DNA of 64,000 bases, taken from NCBI RefSeq assembly GCF_000026145.1, contig NC_009445.1:6602501-6666500 (forward strand), given 5' to 3'. Shown here piece after piece: positions 42,512 through 52,010 of this stretch. The DNA comes from Bradyrhizobium sp. ORS 278 (lineage in GTDB: Bacteria; Pseudomonadota; Alphaproteobacteria; Rhizobiales; Xanthobacteraceae). Numbering within the stretch: position 1 is the stretch's first letter; each line of letters opens with the position of its first letter. Both the position numbers and the translations under genes were made by a program. Under the pieces are notes generated by a model. That model was not told the origin of the DNA. It saw only the letters and a program-made list of their open reading frames with translations, and did no database searches.

Positions 42512-43402
42512 CTAAGCGGCCCTGGCCTCGTTCGGTTGAAGCCCATGCAGGAAGTCCGCCGCGCGCTGGGCGTGCGAAGCTGCCGTGAAGATCGCGCGCT
42601 TGTCGTCCTTGAGCACCTTGATCCAGCTGGCGACGTAGGCGGCGTGATCCTCCCGGACTTCCGGGGTGAGGCCGAGATCCGCCAGCAGGAACGCCGCGCC
42701 AAGCTCGGCGACGAGCTCCTCCATGGCGTATCCTTCATCGCCGAACCGTTTGCGCCCGAATTCCCGGGCGAGCCGCGAGGGATGCCGGGTCCAGTGGATG
42801 CTCTCGTGTCCGAGCACCGCGTAATAGCTCAACGCATCGCGGAAGAACTCAATGGCAGGCATGTGCACGCGGTCGACCAACGGGCTGTAGAACGCCTTAC
42901 CGCCGCCATGCACCACGTCAACAGCCGCAGCCTTGAAGAACGCCTCGGCAAGCTCGATCCGCTCAACCGGGCGCAGGGGCGCTTGCGGAGCGTCGCGGTA
43001 CTGGTCGGGCAAACCATCAATCTGCTCGACGTTGAACACGGTGTAGCCGTTCATGAAGGGAATGGCGTGCTCGGCTTCTTCGCCCTGCTCGTTGGTTTCC
43101 GTCCGGATGATGCGGTCGGCGTAGACCACCAAGGTGCCGGTTTCGCCCTTGCGGACGTTGCCACCCACCGCCAGCGCTTGGCGGAACGTCATCCAGGTTG
43201 CCGAGCCGTAGCCCATTTCCAACGCGGCAGACCACAGCATCAGCACGTTGATCCCCTGGTACGGCAGGCCGTTGGCTCGCAGGGGACGGGTGATCCGCCC
43301 CTCGCCATGAGGCGCACTCCAGGGCTTCTGCCAGGGCCGCACGCCCTGCTCTAAGAATGTGACGATCGTATCGGTGATCTTTTGATAAACGTCCTTCTTC
43401 AC
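42512..43402 (-). CDS. ardC: ArdC-type antirestriction protein
   Basis: The 296-residue protein has the ArdC N-terminal ssDNA-binding domain (VKKDVYQKITDTIVTFLEQG, RPLRANGLPYQGINVLMLW, RKGETGTLVVYAD) and a zincin-like C-terminal domain with HEXXH (VLGHESIHWTRHPSR). ArdC proteins protect incoming plasmid DNA from host restriction during conjugation. GTG 43402 is preferred because AGGAG precedes it and family members start at this residue; ATG 43429 is possible. The imperfect palindrome CGGTTGC-gcat-GCAACCG at the longer start could be an operator. Confidence 0.9.
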   Translation of the reverse strand: MKKDVYQKITDTIVTFLEQGVRPWQKPWSAPHGEGRITRPLRANGLPYQGINVLMLWSAALEMGYGSATWMTFRQALAVGGNVRKGETGTLVVYADRIIRTETNEQGEEAEHAIPFMNGYTVFNVEQIDGLPDQYRDAPQAPLRPVERIELAEAFFKAAAVDVVHGGGKAFYSPLVDRVHMPAIEFFRDALSYYAVLGHESIHWTRHPSRLAREFGRKRFGDEGYAMEELVAELGAAFLLADLGLTPEVREDHAAYVASWIKVLKDDKRAIFTAASHAQRAADFLHGLQPNEARAA

Positions 43403-43429
43403 CTTCGCTTCTCCTGTCCGGTTGCGCAT

Positions 43430-43915
43430 GCAACCGGAACTAGGCGAGCGCCGATGAGCGGGGGTTGGCTGTCACAGGCCGGAATGCGCCGGGTTGGTGC
43501 GGGCCGGAGGACGCGAAGCGACCGACTACCCGGCCGGCGTATTCCGCCCGCAGGGCCTGGCCTTGACAGCCTGGGGGCCGCAGGCCCCGCTTTGCCGGGT
43601 AATGCCCCATGATCAGCTGAGATTGCAACGGCAACTGTGGCTATAGCCAGTGCTGTGGACTATGCGTTGCAAACGCTTTCGGATCGGGACCGAGGCCATC
43701 TTACAGCCATTGACCTGCGCATCCGATGGCTTATCTTGAGCCCCGGATCGGGAATGCTCGATTAGGCGCTGGGCCTCGGTGAAGATCGGGGCCTTTCGCA
43801 TTTTTCCGGCCGTGGACCCTTCGCATCACCTGAACGAATTTTTAGGCCGACTTTGCTGAAAGTTGTGCCGATCGGTTGACGGCCGGGTTAGAATCTCCTT
43901 CGGGGGACGTAGAAG
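43430..43915. other. Intergenic region, mostly non-coding
   Basis: About 490 bases between divergent genes. A 62-codon minus-strand frame (43613-43801, MRKAPIFTEAQRLIEH) has no ribosome site and is doubtful. TTGACG at 43876 and TAGAAT at 43889 are too close to form one promoter. Confidence 0.4.
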
Positions 43916-45088
43916 ATGGCTAAGAGCGCGAAGGCCTTGATCAACCCGGCCATGCTCGCATGGGCGCGGGAACAAGCCGGGATCAGCCCGGACGAAGCCG
44001 CTCGTCGTCTTCACATCGAAGAAGACCGCCTGAGCGCCCTTGAAAAAGGGGATGAGACACCGACCTTCGCCAAGCTGCTGGAGATTGCGGATCTCTATAA
44101 GCGCCCGGTCAGCCTGTTCTACCTAAAAACCCCCCCTAAGGGTTGGCAGCCGATACAGGACTTTCGGCGGCTACCTGGCGTCGACAGCGGCTTTTCTCCG
44201 CAGCTTACTTACGCCATTCGACAGGCTCGGGAGCGCCGTGAAATCGCGCTCACCGTCCGCGACGAACTTGGCGAGCCGGCCCGGCCCTTCGAGTTGAAGG
44301 CCACGCTGAAGACCGATGTTGAAATGCTCGGCCAGGAGATCCGAGAATACGTTGGCGTGACCGAAGCCAAGCAACAGCGTTTCGGCCGCAAGGCGTTCGA
44401 TGGCTGGCGAACGGCTATAGAAGCCAAGGACATTCTCGTGTTCGTGGTGCCCCGGCTAAAGATCCGTGAGATGCGTGGCACGGCTCTGGCCGAACAGAAA
44501 ATGCCGGTGATCCTTATCAATGGCAAGGATCGGAGCAATGGCCGCGTGTTCACGCTTCTGCACGAGTTCTGTCACTTGGCCCTAAGGCAAAGCGGCGTGA
44601 GCAACATGGGCGGCGACAGAAACGACGCGCCTCACCCCGACGTCGAGAAATTCTGCAACGCGGTCGCGGCCGCTGCCCTTATGCCGCGCGACTGGCTGCT
44701 TCGAGAACAACTAGTTGCGCAGAAAGGCAGCCAGAAGAGTTGGCGGGACGACGAATTGGACGCTTTAGCTCTGCGCTTCGGCGTCAGTCAGGAAGCTGTA
44801 CTGCGACGGCTGCTGACGCTGGGGCGAACGACCCAGGCCTTCTATGACAGCAAGCGCGTCGATTTCCAGAAGATCTATGCGCAACTCGATGAGCAGAAGG
44901 AGCCTTCCGAAGGTGGGCCAAAGTACCACCATGTTGTGCTTAGTCAGCTCGGCAGGACGTTCACCCAGCTTATCTTTCAAGGCTATCACGATCGCTACTT
45001 TACGCTGCGCGATGTCGCAGGTCTTCTGAACATGAAGGTTACGACCGTTCCCGTGATGGAAAAGGCAGCCTTTGGCATGGCGGGATAG
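43916..45088 (+). CDS. XRE helix-turn-helix/ImmA-IrrE metallopeptidase fusion (antitoxin-like)
   Basis: The 390-residue protein has an XRE HTH at about 10-65 (AGISPDEAARRLHIEEDRLSALEKGDETPTF) and an ImmA/IrrE peptidase domain with HEXXH (LLHEFCHLALRQSG, His216). The C-terminal quarter is extra. Such COG2856 fusions are known as regulators or antitoxins in mobile elements. GGGGGA precedes the start. The PIN-domain gene begins six bases after its stop. It probably represses its own operon and may be cleaved or inactivated on stress. Confidence 0.85.
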   Translation: MAKSAKALINPAMLAWAREQAGISPDEAARRLHIEEDRLSALEKGDETPTFAKLLEIADLYKRPVSLFYLKTPPKGWQPIQDFRRLPGVDSGFSPQLTYAIRQARERREIALTVRDELGEPARPFELKATLKTDVEMLGQEIREYVGVTEAKQQRFGRKAFDGWRTAIEAKDILVFVVPRLKIREMRGTALAEQKMPVILINGKDRSNGRVFTLLHEFCHLALRQSGVSNMGGDRNDAPHPDVEKFCNAVAAAALMPRDWLLREQLVAQKGSQKSWRDDELDALALRFGVSQEAVLRRLLTLGRTTQAFYDSKRVDFQKIYAQLDEQKEPSEGGPKYHHVVLSQLGRTFTQLIFQGYHDRYFTLRDVAGLLNMKVTTVPVMEKAAFGMAG

Positions 45089-45094
45089 CCTGGC

Positions 45095-45565
45095 ATGGCT
45101 AAGAAGATCTACTGCATCGATACAAGCGCTCTGATCGCCGCCTGGTACGAGCGGTACAAACCCAACCGCTTTCCGAAGCTATGGGACCAACTTGATCAGC
45201 TGGTAACGGATGGGAGGCTGGTCTCATCGACCCTCGTCCTGCGCGAATGCAACAAGCAGAGATCAGAAGAACTGCATGGCTGGCTAAAGCCACGCGAGGC
45301 CATGTTCATCTCGCCTGACGAAGCGGTGCAGCTGCAAGTTGACCACATCGTCAACACCTACACGGGCCTTGTTTCGGCCGGTAAGCAGAAGTTTCAGGCC
45401 GATCCGTTCGTGATCGCCCTAGCCAAAGTGAACAGCTACACGGTCATCACCGAAGAAACCGGTATCGGTAGTCTTGGCAAGATTCCCGGTGTCTGCAACC
45501 ACATGAAGGTGGAGTGCATCAACCTAATGCAGTTGATCGATGAAGAGGACTGGGTGCTCGGTTGA
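45095..45565 (+). CDS. DUF4411 PIN-like toxin
   Basis: The 156-residue protein is PIN-like: an N-terminal Asp in CIDTSALIAAW (Asp9), an acidic middle residue in LVLREC, and a C-terminal acidic pair around ADPFVIALAK and ITEETG. This matches DUF4411, a family often next to XRE-ImmA genes. It would be an RNase toxin of a type II-like toxin-antitoxin pair. Coupling to the upstream gene is tight. Confidence 0.8.
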   Translation: MAKKIYCIDTSALIAAWYERYKPNRFPKLWDQLDQLVTDGRLVSSTLVLRECNKQRSEELHGWLKPREAMFISPDEAVQLQVDHIVNTYTGLVSAGKQKFQADPFVIALAKVNSYTVITEETGIGSLGKIPGVCNHMKVECINLMQLIDEEDWVLG

Positions 45566-45691
45566 GCTGACCTGCCCTCACGGATCTCTGGGAGATGGAA
45601 ATCGAGATCTGATAAGATCCGATTCCACCTGAGGAGCAATCGCCCCGGAAAGCCGGACGCCGACATAGGCGGATAGACCGCCGGACCTGAC

Positions 45692-46567
45692 CTAAGCGGT
45701 AAGAACCGCCGAGGTATCAAAAGAGATTTTGGCGTGGAGCATCTCGCGGGCCAGCTCCGTTTTCCAGGACGTACCCTGTCCATAGGAAATGTAGGCGATA
45801 CCGTCAAAATCGGACGGCTTCTCCACGCCTGATTTCAGGAGCGCTGCGACATGTGCCGGGCCGAGTTTCCCGATGAAGAAGCCAAGCTCGAACACAACGT
45901 TCTGTCGCGCTCTGGGCTGAACGTCCGCGCCTGCAATGCCTCCAACATCATCTGGCGTCATCAAGACAACAGCGAAGTTGGCTCCGTCTGACTCTTCCCT
46001 GAACTTTGTCAGCAGATGGCGACCACCGTTAGGTTGCAGGTGAAGAACGATAGGAGCGAGCCCAAGGTTACGCAGAAAAAGCGCCACTTCATTCCTTGCG
46101 GCCTCGTCGCGACCGTGAACAAGAAATATCTTATTGCTCCCCGGAGTGGGCTCTGGAGCGGCTGGTGGGGCGTCTTCAGGGATCATGATTTCGATGTCCT
46201 CGCGAACAAATGATACACCGAAGGCGCGGTGCTCAATATCATTGATGTAAGTGCTAAAGCTGCCGGTTGCCCAGTCCTGGGTCAGGGCTGCATGACCTTT
46301 GGCCCACCAAAACACGTGAGGGATCGCAGTGTCATCGCGAATTTCATCGCCGATTATATACCGGCGCGCCTTGGACCGAATGAGCTTGCCGTAGGCATGC
46401 TCACAAATCCGCATTTGGGCAGCGTGTCCTGAATTTTTGAGATGCGGCTTCAACCGAGACACGGCTGAGGCCGCACCTATCCATTCAAGGCTGGCCGCGG
46501 ACTTCATGGCCTCCTGCGCCTCCTGAAGCGCCCTCGCAACGTCAACGCGCCGATCGCCGACAGCCAT
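45692..46567 (-). CDS. TIR-domain protein (CAP12/PycTIR-like, PF10137 type)
   Basis: The 291-residue protein has a helical N-terminal region (1-125), a Pro-rich linker and a TIR-like domain: KIFLVHGRDEAARNEVALFL (146-165), FAVVLMTPDDVG (198-209) and RQNVVFELGFFIGKLG (221-236), where Glu227 is a good candidate for the NADase glutamate. This TIR type occurs in cyclic-nucleotide-activated defence effectors. No cyclase is seen nearby. It lies 38 bases after the Fic gene on the same strand and they likely form one transcript. NAD+ cleavage on infection is inferred. Confidence 0.8.
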   Translation of the reverse strand: MAVGDRRVDVARALQEAQEAMKSAASLEWIGAASAVSRLKPHLKNSGHAAQMRICEHAYGKLIRSKARRYIIGDEIRDDTAIPHVFWWAKGHAALTQDWATGSFSTYINDIEHRAFGVSFVREDIEIMIPEDAPPAAPEPTPGSNKIFLVHGRDEAARNEVALFLRNLGLAPIVLHLQPNGGRHLLTKFREESDGANFAVVLMTPDDVGGIAGADVQPRARQNVVFELGFFIGKLGPAHVAALLKSGVEKPSDFDGIAYISYGQGTSWKTELAREMLHAKISFDTSAVLTA

Positions 46568-46605
46568 GGTTCATAAAGCCCCTGGTTTCATACGTGCAAA
46601 ATCCG

Positions 46606-47736
46606 TTAGGTGGGCCGATCAGTTTGGTCTAGCTCACCAAGCACAAGAGAATAACTGGTGCTTCGGCCGCCCGCGGCGTCTTTCTGCAGGATGCCACGCT
46701 TGATCAAGTCGTCAATGTCGCGCGTGGCGGTCGGCTGCGAGACTTTGGCTATCTTCGCCCATTTCGACGAGGTGAGCTTCCCCTCGAAGCCGTCGAGCAC
46801 GCGATTCAGCAGCAATCTCTGCCGGTCGTTGAGAGCGGTTGCCCCGTGCTTCTCCCAGAAGGATGCCTTCTGCAAGACATTCCTCAGTATCGTGTCGGCA
46901 CCGTCGAACGCCCTCCCCAGGCAACTGAGAAACCAGTCGAGCCAGCTGGTAATGTCGAGGCTCCCACGCTGGGTTCGCTCAAGGATGTCGTAGTACGCTT
47001 TCCGCTCCTTCCGGATCTGAGCGGACATGCTGTAGAAGCGCTGTGTGCTTTCTTCGGAACGAGCGAGCGCCAGATCGGCGATTGCACGCCCGATTCGTCC
47101 ATTGCCGTCCTCGAAGGGATGGATAGTCACAAACCACAGATGGGCAAGCGCGGCCTTGATCACAGGGTCCTGGCCCTGGTCGGCGTTGAACCACTCCAGG
47201 AAGCCCTTCATCTCGGCTTCAAGCCGCCTGGCAGCCGGCGCTTCAAAGTGAACGCGCTCGCGACCAAAGGCTCCTGACACCACTTGCATGGGCCCCGTCT
47301 GGTCGGTACGCCATCCGCCAACCGTGATCTTTTGCATCCCGCTTCGTCCCGTCGGGAAGAGGGAGGCATGCCAGCCGAAAAGCCGTTCCGCGGTCAAGGC
47401 CTGGTCGTATTTCTGGGTTGCATCGAGCATCAGCTCGACCACTCCCTCGACGTGCCGTTCAGAGGGCGTAAGGGCGCCAATGTCCATCCCGAGCCGGCGG
47501 GCGATCGACGATCGCACCTGGTCGCGGTCCAGGATCTCGCCCTCGATCTCGCTCGACTTGACTACCTCCTCGGTCAACGTCTGGAGGGAAGCCTCCGCCT
47601 TCAGCTGGAACCCCAGACGCTCCATCCGACCAAGCAGCCGCCCCTGCTTATGGCGAACCAGAGCGAGCGTTTCGGTCAGCTTTTCGGTGTTCCACTCGAA
47701 GTCCGGCCACTCCGCTCTTTCATGAATATAAACCAC
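46606..47736 (-). CDS. Fic-family protein with winged helix
   Basis: The 376-residue protein has an N-terminal Fic-associated domain (DUF4172-like, IHERAEWPDFEWN...), the Fic core HPFEDGNGRIGRAI (206-219), and a C-terminal winged-helix segment (SKWAKIAKVSQPTATRDIDDLIKRGIL). A class II inhibitory motif SSEIEG (61-66) precedes the core. It should transfer AMP (or another nucleotide part) to a protein, with autoinhibition. The start is GTG 47736 with GGGGGC upstream. It is divergent from the large XRE-nuclease gene and upstream of the TIR gene. Confidence 0.88.
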   Translation of the reverse strand: MVYIHERAEWPDFEWNTEKLTETLALVRHKQGRLLGRMERLGFQLKAEASLQTLTEEVVKSSEIEGEILDRDQVRSSIARRLGMDIGALTPSERHVEGVVELMLDATQKYDQALTAERLFGWHASLFPTGRSGMQKITVGGWRTDQTGPMQVVSGAFGRERVHFEAPAARRLEAEMKGFLEWFNADQGQDPVIKAALAHLWFVTIHPFEDGNGRIGRAIADLALARSEESTQRFYSMSAQIRKERKAYYDILERTQRGSLDITSWLDWFLSCLGRAFDGADTILRNVLQKASFWEKHGATALNDRQRLLLNRVLDGFEGKLTSSKWAKIAKVSQPTATRDIDDLIKRGILQKDAAGGRSTSYSLVLGELDQTDRPT

Positions 47737-47768
47737 GATCTTTGCCCCCTCGACCGATTATGGGGCTA

Positions 47769-47833
47769 ATCTCTTCATCTTCAAGGCATTCCGATCATCT
47801 GGTGATTGGAATAAGGGCATTTATCTCTTCATC
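47769..47833. repeat. Direct repeats in the Fic/large-gene divergent region
   Basis: ATCTCTTCATC occurs at 47769-47779 and 47823-47833. On the minus strand each is GATGAAGAGAT upstream of fic. They could be regulator sites. Confidence 0.4.
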
Positions 47834-47842
47834 GCCAAAGAC

Positions 47843-47880
47843 TTGCGCAGCGAAATAGGATGTCATATAAATAATATGAC
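47843..47880 (+). promoter_or_regulatory. Promoter overlapped by palindrome, abutting the ATG
   Basis: TTGCGC (47843-47848) and TATAAA (47866-47871) are 17 bases apart. A perfect palindrome GTCATAT-aaata-ATATGAC (47862-47880) covers the -10 and ends at the base before ATG 47881. The transcript would be leaderless or nearly so, and the XRE domain encoded next could bind here. Confidence 0.65.
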
Positions 47881-50800
47881 ATGAAGAAGCCCAGTTCCGC
47901 TCCTCCCTCGGATCTCACGCCCGCGCAGGCCCGTGCTGCCAGGGCCCTCTTGGCTTGGTCCCAACAGGACCTGGCGACCCATGCCAATGTCGCAACCTCT
48001 ACCGTGGCCGACTTCGAACGGGGCCGCAGAACGCCGGTTCCACAGAACGCGGAAGCCATGCGGACGGCTTTCGAACGTGCCGGGATCTCGTTTCCGGCAG
48101 GAGGCGCCGTACTGGGGCCGGCGCTGCCGAAGCTTGCCGATCTGACCAAGTCCGGGGCGCCAATCCGATATGTAAACGGCACCGACCTGGCTCAATGGGC
48201 GGAGCGGCGCGACGGTCAGGCTTCAATGCCGACCCTGCTCTCGAAGCTTATTCGGGCGAGCGGTGGCGCCACCCCGCACTTCCCTTCTGATGAAGCCGTC
48301 CAGTTTGCAGGCTGGGATGGCATTACCCAAGCCACCACTGGATCCGAATATGTCCCCGCTGGCTCTGCGGGCTGGGAGATCGGCACGCAACGCGAGGGTG
48401 TCGCCGGCAAAGCCAATGAGGATTACGTCAAGCGAACCAAGGATGCGCTCGGCCTAAAACAGAGCGAAACCACCTTCGTTTTCGTCACACCGCGCCCTTG
48501 GCCCAAGAAAGACGAATGGGCTCAAGAGAAGCGCGCTGAAGGCGTCTGGAAGGACGTCAAGGCCTACGACGGCACGGATCTGGTCCACTGGATCGAACAG
48601 TACCCGGCGGTGGGCCAGTGGCTGGCGAGCGCCCTAGGGAGGCGTCCAGCTGGCGTGCGACAACTAGAAGAAGTGTGGGACGAGTGGTCCCGCGCCACCC
48701 AGTGGCCGCTTCCTCCCGACGTGGTCCTCAGCGACCGTAGCGAGGACAGCGCTGTCCTGCTCCGTTGGTTGCGCGGCGAGCATTCGCACATCGCCTTCCA
48801 GAGCGAAAGCTCCGAGGAAGTTGCGGCCTTCGCCTACGCCACAATCGATCAGCTGCCTACCGATATCGCGGAGCATTATTTCGCGCGCTGTGTCGTTGCC
48901 TCTAGCTCCGACGCAGCCCGGCAGCTTGCGAGCAGTCGTACACCACTGATCATCGTGATCCTCGAACCCGAAGCCGGGGTTGCAGAGGCCATCTCGGCAA
49001 AAGGTCATCACGTTCTGGCGGCGTTCGGCCAGAACCCTGGCTCAATCGGCACTGTGCGGAAGCTGAGTCGTCCATCGCGCGACGGGATCGAAGCCGCGCT
49101 GATCGATAGTGGCCTTCCGGAAGACAAGGCAAAGACTTTTGCTCGGGATTCTGCGCGAAGCTTAGCGATTCTGCGCCGGTTGATGCCAGGGGTTGCGAGC
49201 CGACTGCCGCATTGGGCTCAGGGTACGATTTCCCGGTCATTACTCGGGGCGTTGTTGGCGGGCATGTGGGATGAAGACAAAGAGGCCGACAAGGTGATCC
49301 TGTCGCGCCTGTCTGAGATGTCGTATGAAGCCTTCATCGCCAGTATCGCGCCGTACGTCAGCGAATTCGACAGCCCGATCCGTAAGGTTGGAACAGCCTG
49401 GAAAGTCGCTTCGCCACGGGACGCCTGGTTGCTTCTGGCCTCTCATTTAACGACCGCAGATATCGAGCGATACCAGGCCGCCATCGTCGACGTGCTGAGT
49501 GCAACCGATCCGCGATACACCCTGAGCCCCGAAGACCGTTGGTACGCGTCGATGCGAGGCATCGTACCGGCCTATTCCGCCTACTTGCGACATGGCTTGG
49601 GCGAGACCCTTATTTTGCTTGCGCTCTTCGGGGATCGCGCGGCCATGGTGCCCCACGCCTCTCAATATCCCGACATGATCGTCCGGAAGGTGCTGCGAGG
49701 TGCCGACGGCCAGCGTTGGTGGTCCTTGTCGCGAGATTTCCAGCTGCTCGCGGAAGCTTCCCCGGATGAATTTCTCTCGGCAGTGGACGACAGCCTCGAT
49801 AGTGAAGATCAACCAATCGCGGCACTCTTCAAGCCTGACGAGAACCCTGTTTTCGGCAGCGCCGAGCACATCTCGGACTTGCTCTGGGCGCTGGAGTCGC
49901 TCGCCTGGTCGCCGCAGCTTTTGCTTCATGTTTCCCTCGTACTGGCCCGACTCGACGAAATCGATCGAGGCGGCCGGTATCTGAACCGACCGGCCGCAAG
50001 CCTTCGCACCGCTTTCCTGCTCTGGAGCCCGCAGACAAACGCCACCTTCAGCCAGCGTCTCAAAGTTCTGGACCGGATCAGGAAGCGATATCCGACTCCC
50101 GCGTGGAAGCTGATGCTTGGTATCTTGCCCACCGGTCACGATTCTTTCTCGCCAACGCCGTCCACGCGGTGGCGAGACTTTTCGACCGACAAGAAGGAAG
50201 TCGTCACCTATCAGCTCATCGGCAAAGGGGCGGAAGCGGTTCTGGATCGCCTTTTGGAAGACATTGGCTCGAACGCCGCCCGCTGGGTCGCGCTACTTGA
50301 CCGATGGAGTGATTTGGGCGACCGCCGCCAAAAAGCGGCCGAGCAGCTAAAGCAAGTCGCTCAGGGCAATCCCACAAAGGACGACCGCGAGCTGCTTCGC
50401 GCCAAACTTAGGGGCGTGCTGCACCATCATCGCAGCTTCAGGGATGCCGATTGGGCTCTTCCCGAGGAGGACATCGCAGCACTTCAGGCCATTTACGACG
50501 CCCTCGCGCCGCTGGATCCAATCGAGAGTGTTGCTTGGTTGTTTGACCCATCGGTGTCCCTGCCCAACCCTACTGGCGACTGGGACAAGGATGAGAAGCT
50601 CCTTCACTCTCAAAGAGCGGCTGCAGCATCTGCTCTCCTCCGGGACTATGGCACAGAGAGATTCTTCGACCTGATCGGGACGGTCCGTGAACCCGGATTT
50701 CTCGGTCAGGCGATCGCGGAATCTGATACACGTGAAGATGTTCGGAGAACACTTCTGGTGCAGGCGCTACGCAGCGAACGAGATGCGGATCAGGTCTTCG

Positions 50801-51939
50801 CGCGAGGTTTGGTCTGGACCAAGTACCGGAGTGCTGGCCGCGCATGGGCCGAAGGCTTGTTCGATGAGGCGGTGTCGGGTCACTGGGGCGATAAGGCGCT
50901 CCTAACGATCCTTCTGGCGCTGCCCTCAACAGGTTGGGTGTGGGCCCTGACCAGACGGGCTGGCGAGACCAACGAAGGGTCCTATTGGAAGCGGCTGAAC
51001 AGCTTTTGGAGCAAGGAAGACGATGCCGACCCCGCCTACGCCATTGAGAAGCTGATCGAGGCCGGACGGGCTCGAGCCAGTATTCACTTCATTGGTCATC
51101 ACCTGAATGACGGAACGACATTCGCCTCTGAGCTGCTGGCTAGAGCACTGTTCGAGGCAGGGAGCCGGCCAGTCGAGAGCGATCCGGAGGGGAACGACCA
51201 GATGCTCCAGTACTATGCGGAGGAGATATTCAAACGCCTGGACGAGGCGAAAGATGTGTCGACTGATACCCTCGTCAAGCTGGAATGGCTCTATCTGCCT
51301 CTATTTGAGCACTCACAGCGCAAAGCAAAGTGGGTCATGGCAGAGCTTGCTTCCAATCCCGACCTTTTCGTTCAACTGATCGCGGCGGTCTATCGGCCGA
51401 GCCCGGACAGTGGGGTTGTCGATCCCCCCGCCGAAAATGAGGAGCATGCGCGGGCCGTCGCAAACCAGGCCTATAGGCTCCTGAGGCTATGGGATGTGAT
51501 CCCAGGTACCCAACCCGACGGATCTATTGACGGCGCGAAGCTCGAAGGCTGGATCAAAGAAGCCCGCAAACTCGCCCATACGGTGGGACGAGGGTTGATT
51601 GCCGATCAGAAGATTGGGGAGATGCTGTCGGCCTCTGAGGTTGACGCAGACGGCATCTGGCCCGCTGTTGCCGTCCGTGAGGTAATCGAAGCGATCCGCA
51701 GTCGCGACCTCGAAACCGGAGTCATGGTCGGGAAGTTTAACCGCCGGGGTGTGACGTCGCGTCCATCTGGGGCTGGCGGTGGTCAGGAACGGAGACTCGC
51801 CAAGCAATACCGTGATTGGTCCGAGGCCACGGCCTTCGATTGGCCGCGTACGTCGGGAATACTAGAGAATCTTGCCAAAGATTATGATCGTCAGGCAAAG
51901 GCTCACGACGAAGACGCGGAGCGGCTGGATTGGCGGTGA
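47881..51939 (+). CDS. 1352-residue XRE/PD-(D/E)xK-like defence candidate
   Basis: Residues 14-70 form an XRE HTH (LLAWSQQDLATHANVATSTVADFERGRRTP). Residues 140-245 look like a restriction-endonuclease fold with FAGWDGITQ (Asp146), SAGWEIGTQ (Glu166) and GKANEDYVKRT (Lys177), then TTFVFVTPRPW and YDGTDLVHWIE. Residues about 280-440 recall an NTPase-like region (HIAFQSESSEEVAAFAY; PLIIVILEPE) but no P-loop is visible. The rest, to 1352, is mostly helical and may be a repeat-type sensor. No membrane segment is present. It starts directly at the palindrome and is divergent from fic-tir. I know no named system with this architecture; a nuclease-type anti-phage sensor is inference. Confidence 0.72.
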   Translation: MKKPSSAPPSDLTPAQARAARALLAWSQQDLATHANVATSTVADFERGRRTPVPQNAEAMRTAFERAGISFPAGGAVLGPALPKLADLTKSGAPIRYVNGTDLAQWAERRDGQASMPTLLSKLIRASGGATPHFPSDEAVQFAGWDGITQATTGSEYVPAGSAGWEIGTQREGVAGKANEDYVKRTKDALGLKQSETTFVFVTPRPWPKKDEWAQEKRAEGVWKDVKAYDGTDLVHWIEQYPAVGQWLASALGRRPAGVRQLEEVWDEWSRATQWPLPPDVVLSDRSEDSAVLLRWLRGEHSHIAFQSESSEEVAAFAYATIDQLPTDIAEHYFARCVVASSSDAARQLASSRTPLIIVILEPEAGVAEAISAKGHHVLAAFGQNPGSIGTVRKLSRPSRDGIEAALIDSGLPEDKAKTFARDSARSLAILRRLMPGVASRLPHWAQGTISRSLLGALLAGMWDEDKEADKVILSRLSEMSYEAFIASIAPYVSEFDSPIRKVGTAWKVASPRDAWLLLASHLTTADIERYQAAIVDVLSATDPRYTLSPEDRWYASMRGIVPAYSAYLRHGLGETLILLALFGDRAAMVPHASQYPDMIVRKVLRGADGQRWWSLSRDFQLLAEASPDEFLSAVDDSLDSEDQPIAALFKPDENPVFGSAEHISDLLWALESLAWSPQLLLHVSLVLARLDEIDRGGRYLNRPAASLRTAFLLWSPQTNATFSQRLKVLDRIRKRYPTPAWKLMLGILPTGHDSFSPTPSTRWRDFSTDKKEVVTYQLIGKGAEAVLDRLLEDIGSNAARWVALLDRWSDLGDRRQKAAEQLKQVAQGNPTKDDRELLRAKLRGVLHHHRSFRDADWALPEEDIAALQAIYDALAPLDPIESVAWLFDPSVSLPNPTGDWDKDEKLLHSQRAAAASALLRDYGTERFFDLIGTVREPGFLGQAIAESDTREDVRRTLLVQALRSERDADQVFARGLVWTKYRSAGRAWAEGLFDEAVSGHWGDKALLTILLALPSTGWVWALTRRAGETNEGSYWKRLNSFWSKEDDADPAYAIEKLIEAGRARASIHFIGHHLNDGTTFASELLARALFEAGSRPVESDPEGNDQMLQYYAEEIFKRLDEAKDVSTDTLVKLEWLYLPLFEHSQRKAKWVMAELASNPDLFVQLIAAVYRPSPDSGVVDPPAENEEHARAVANQAYRLLRLWDVIPGTQPDGSIDGAKLEGWIKEARKLAHTVGRGLIADQKIGEMLSASEVDADGIWPAVAVREVIEAIRSRDLETGVMVGKFNRRGVTSRPSGAGGGQERRLAKQYRDWSEATAFDWPRTSGILENLAKDYDRQAKAHDEDAERLDWR

Positions 51940-52010
51940 GTGTTGGCTGGCACGCTCATTCATGAACGGCCTGTTGAAGACAATAGTGAGTTCATTAGCC
52001 TATGGAAGAA

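Noticed and set aside
43876..43894. Promoter TTGACG/TAGAAT before the XRE-ImmA gene
   Set aside because: The spacing is seven bases, too short for a sigma70-type promoter.
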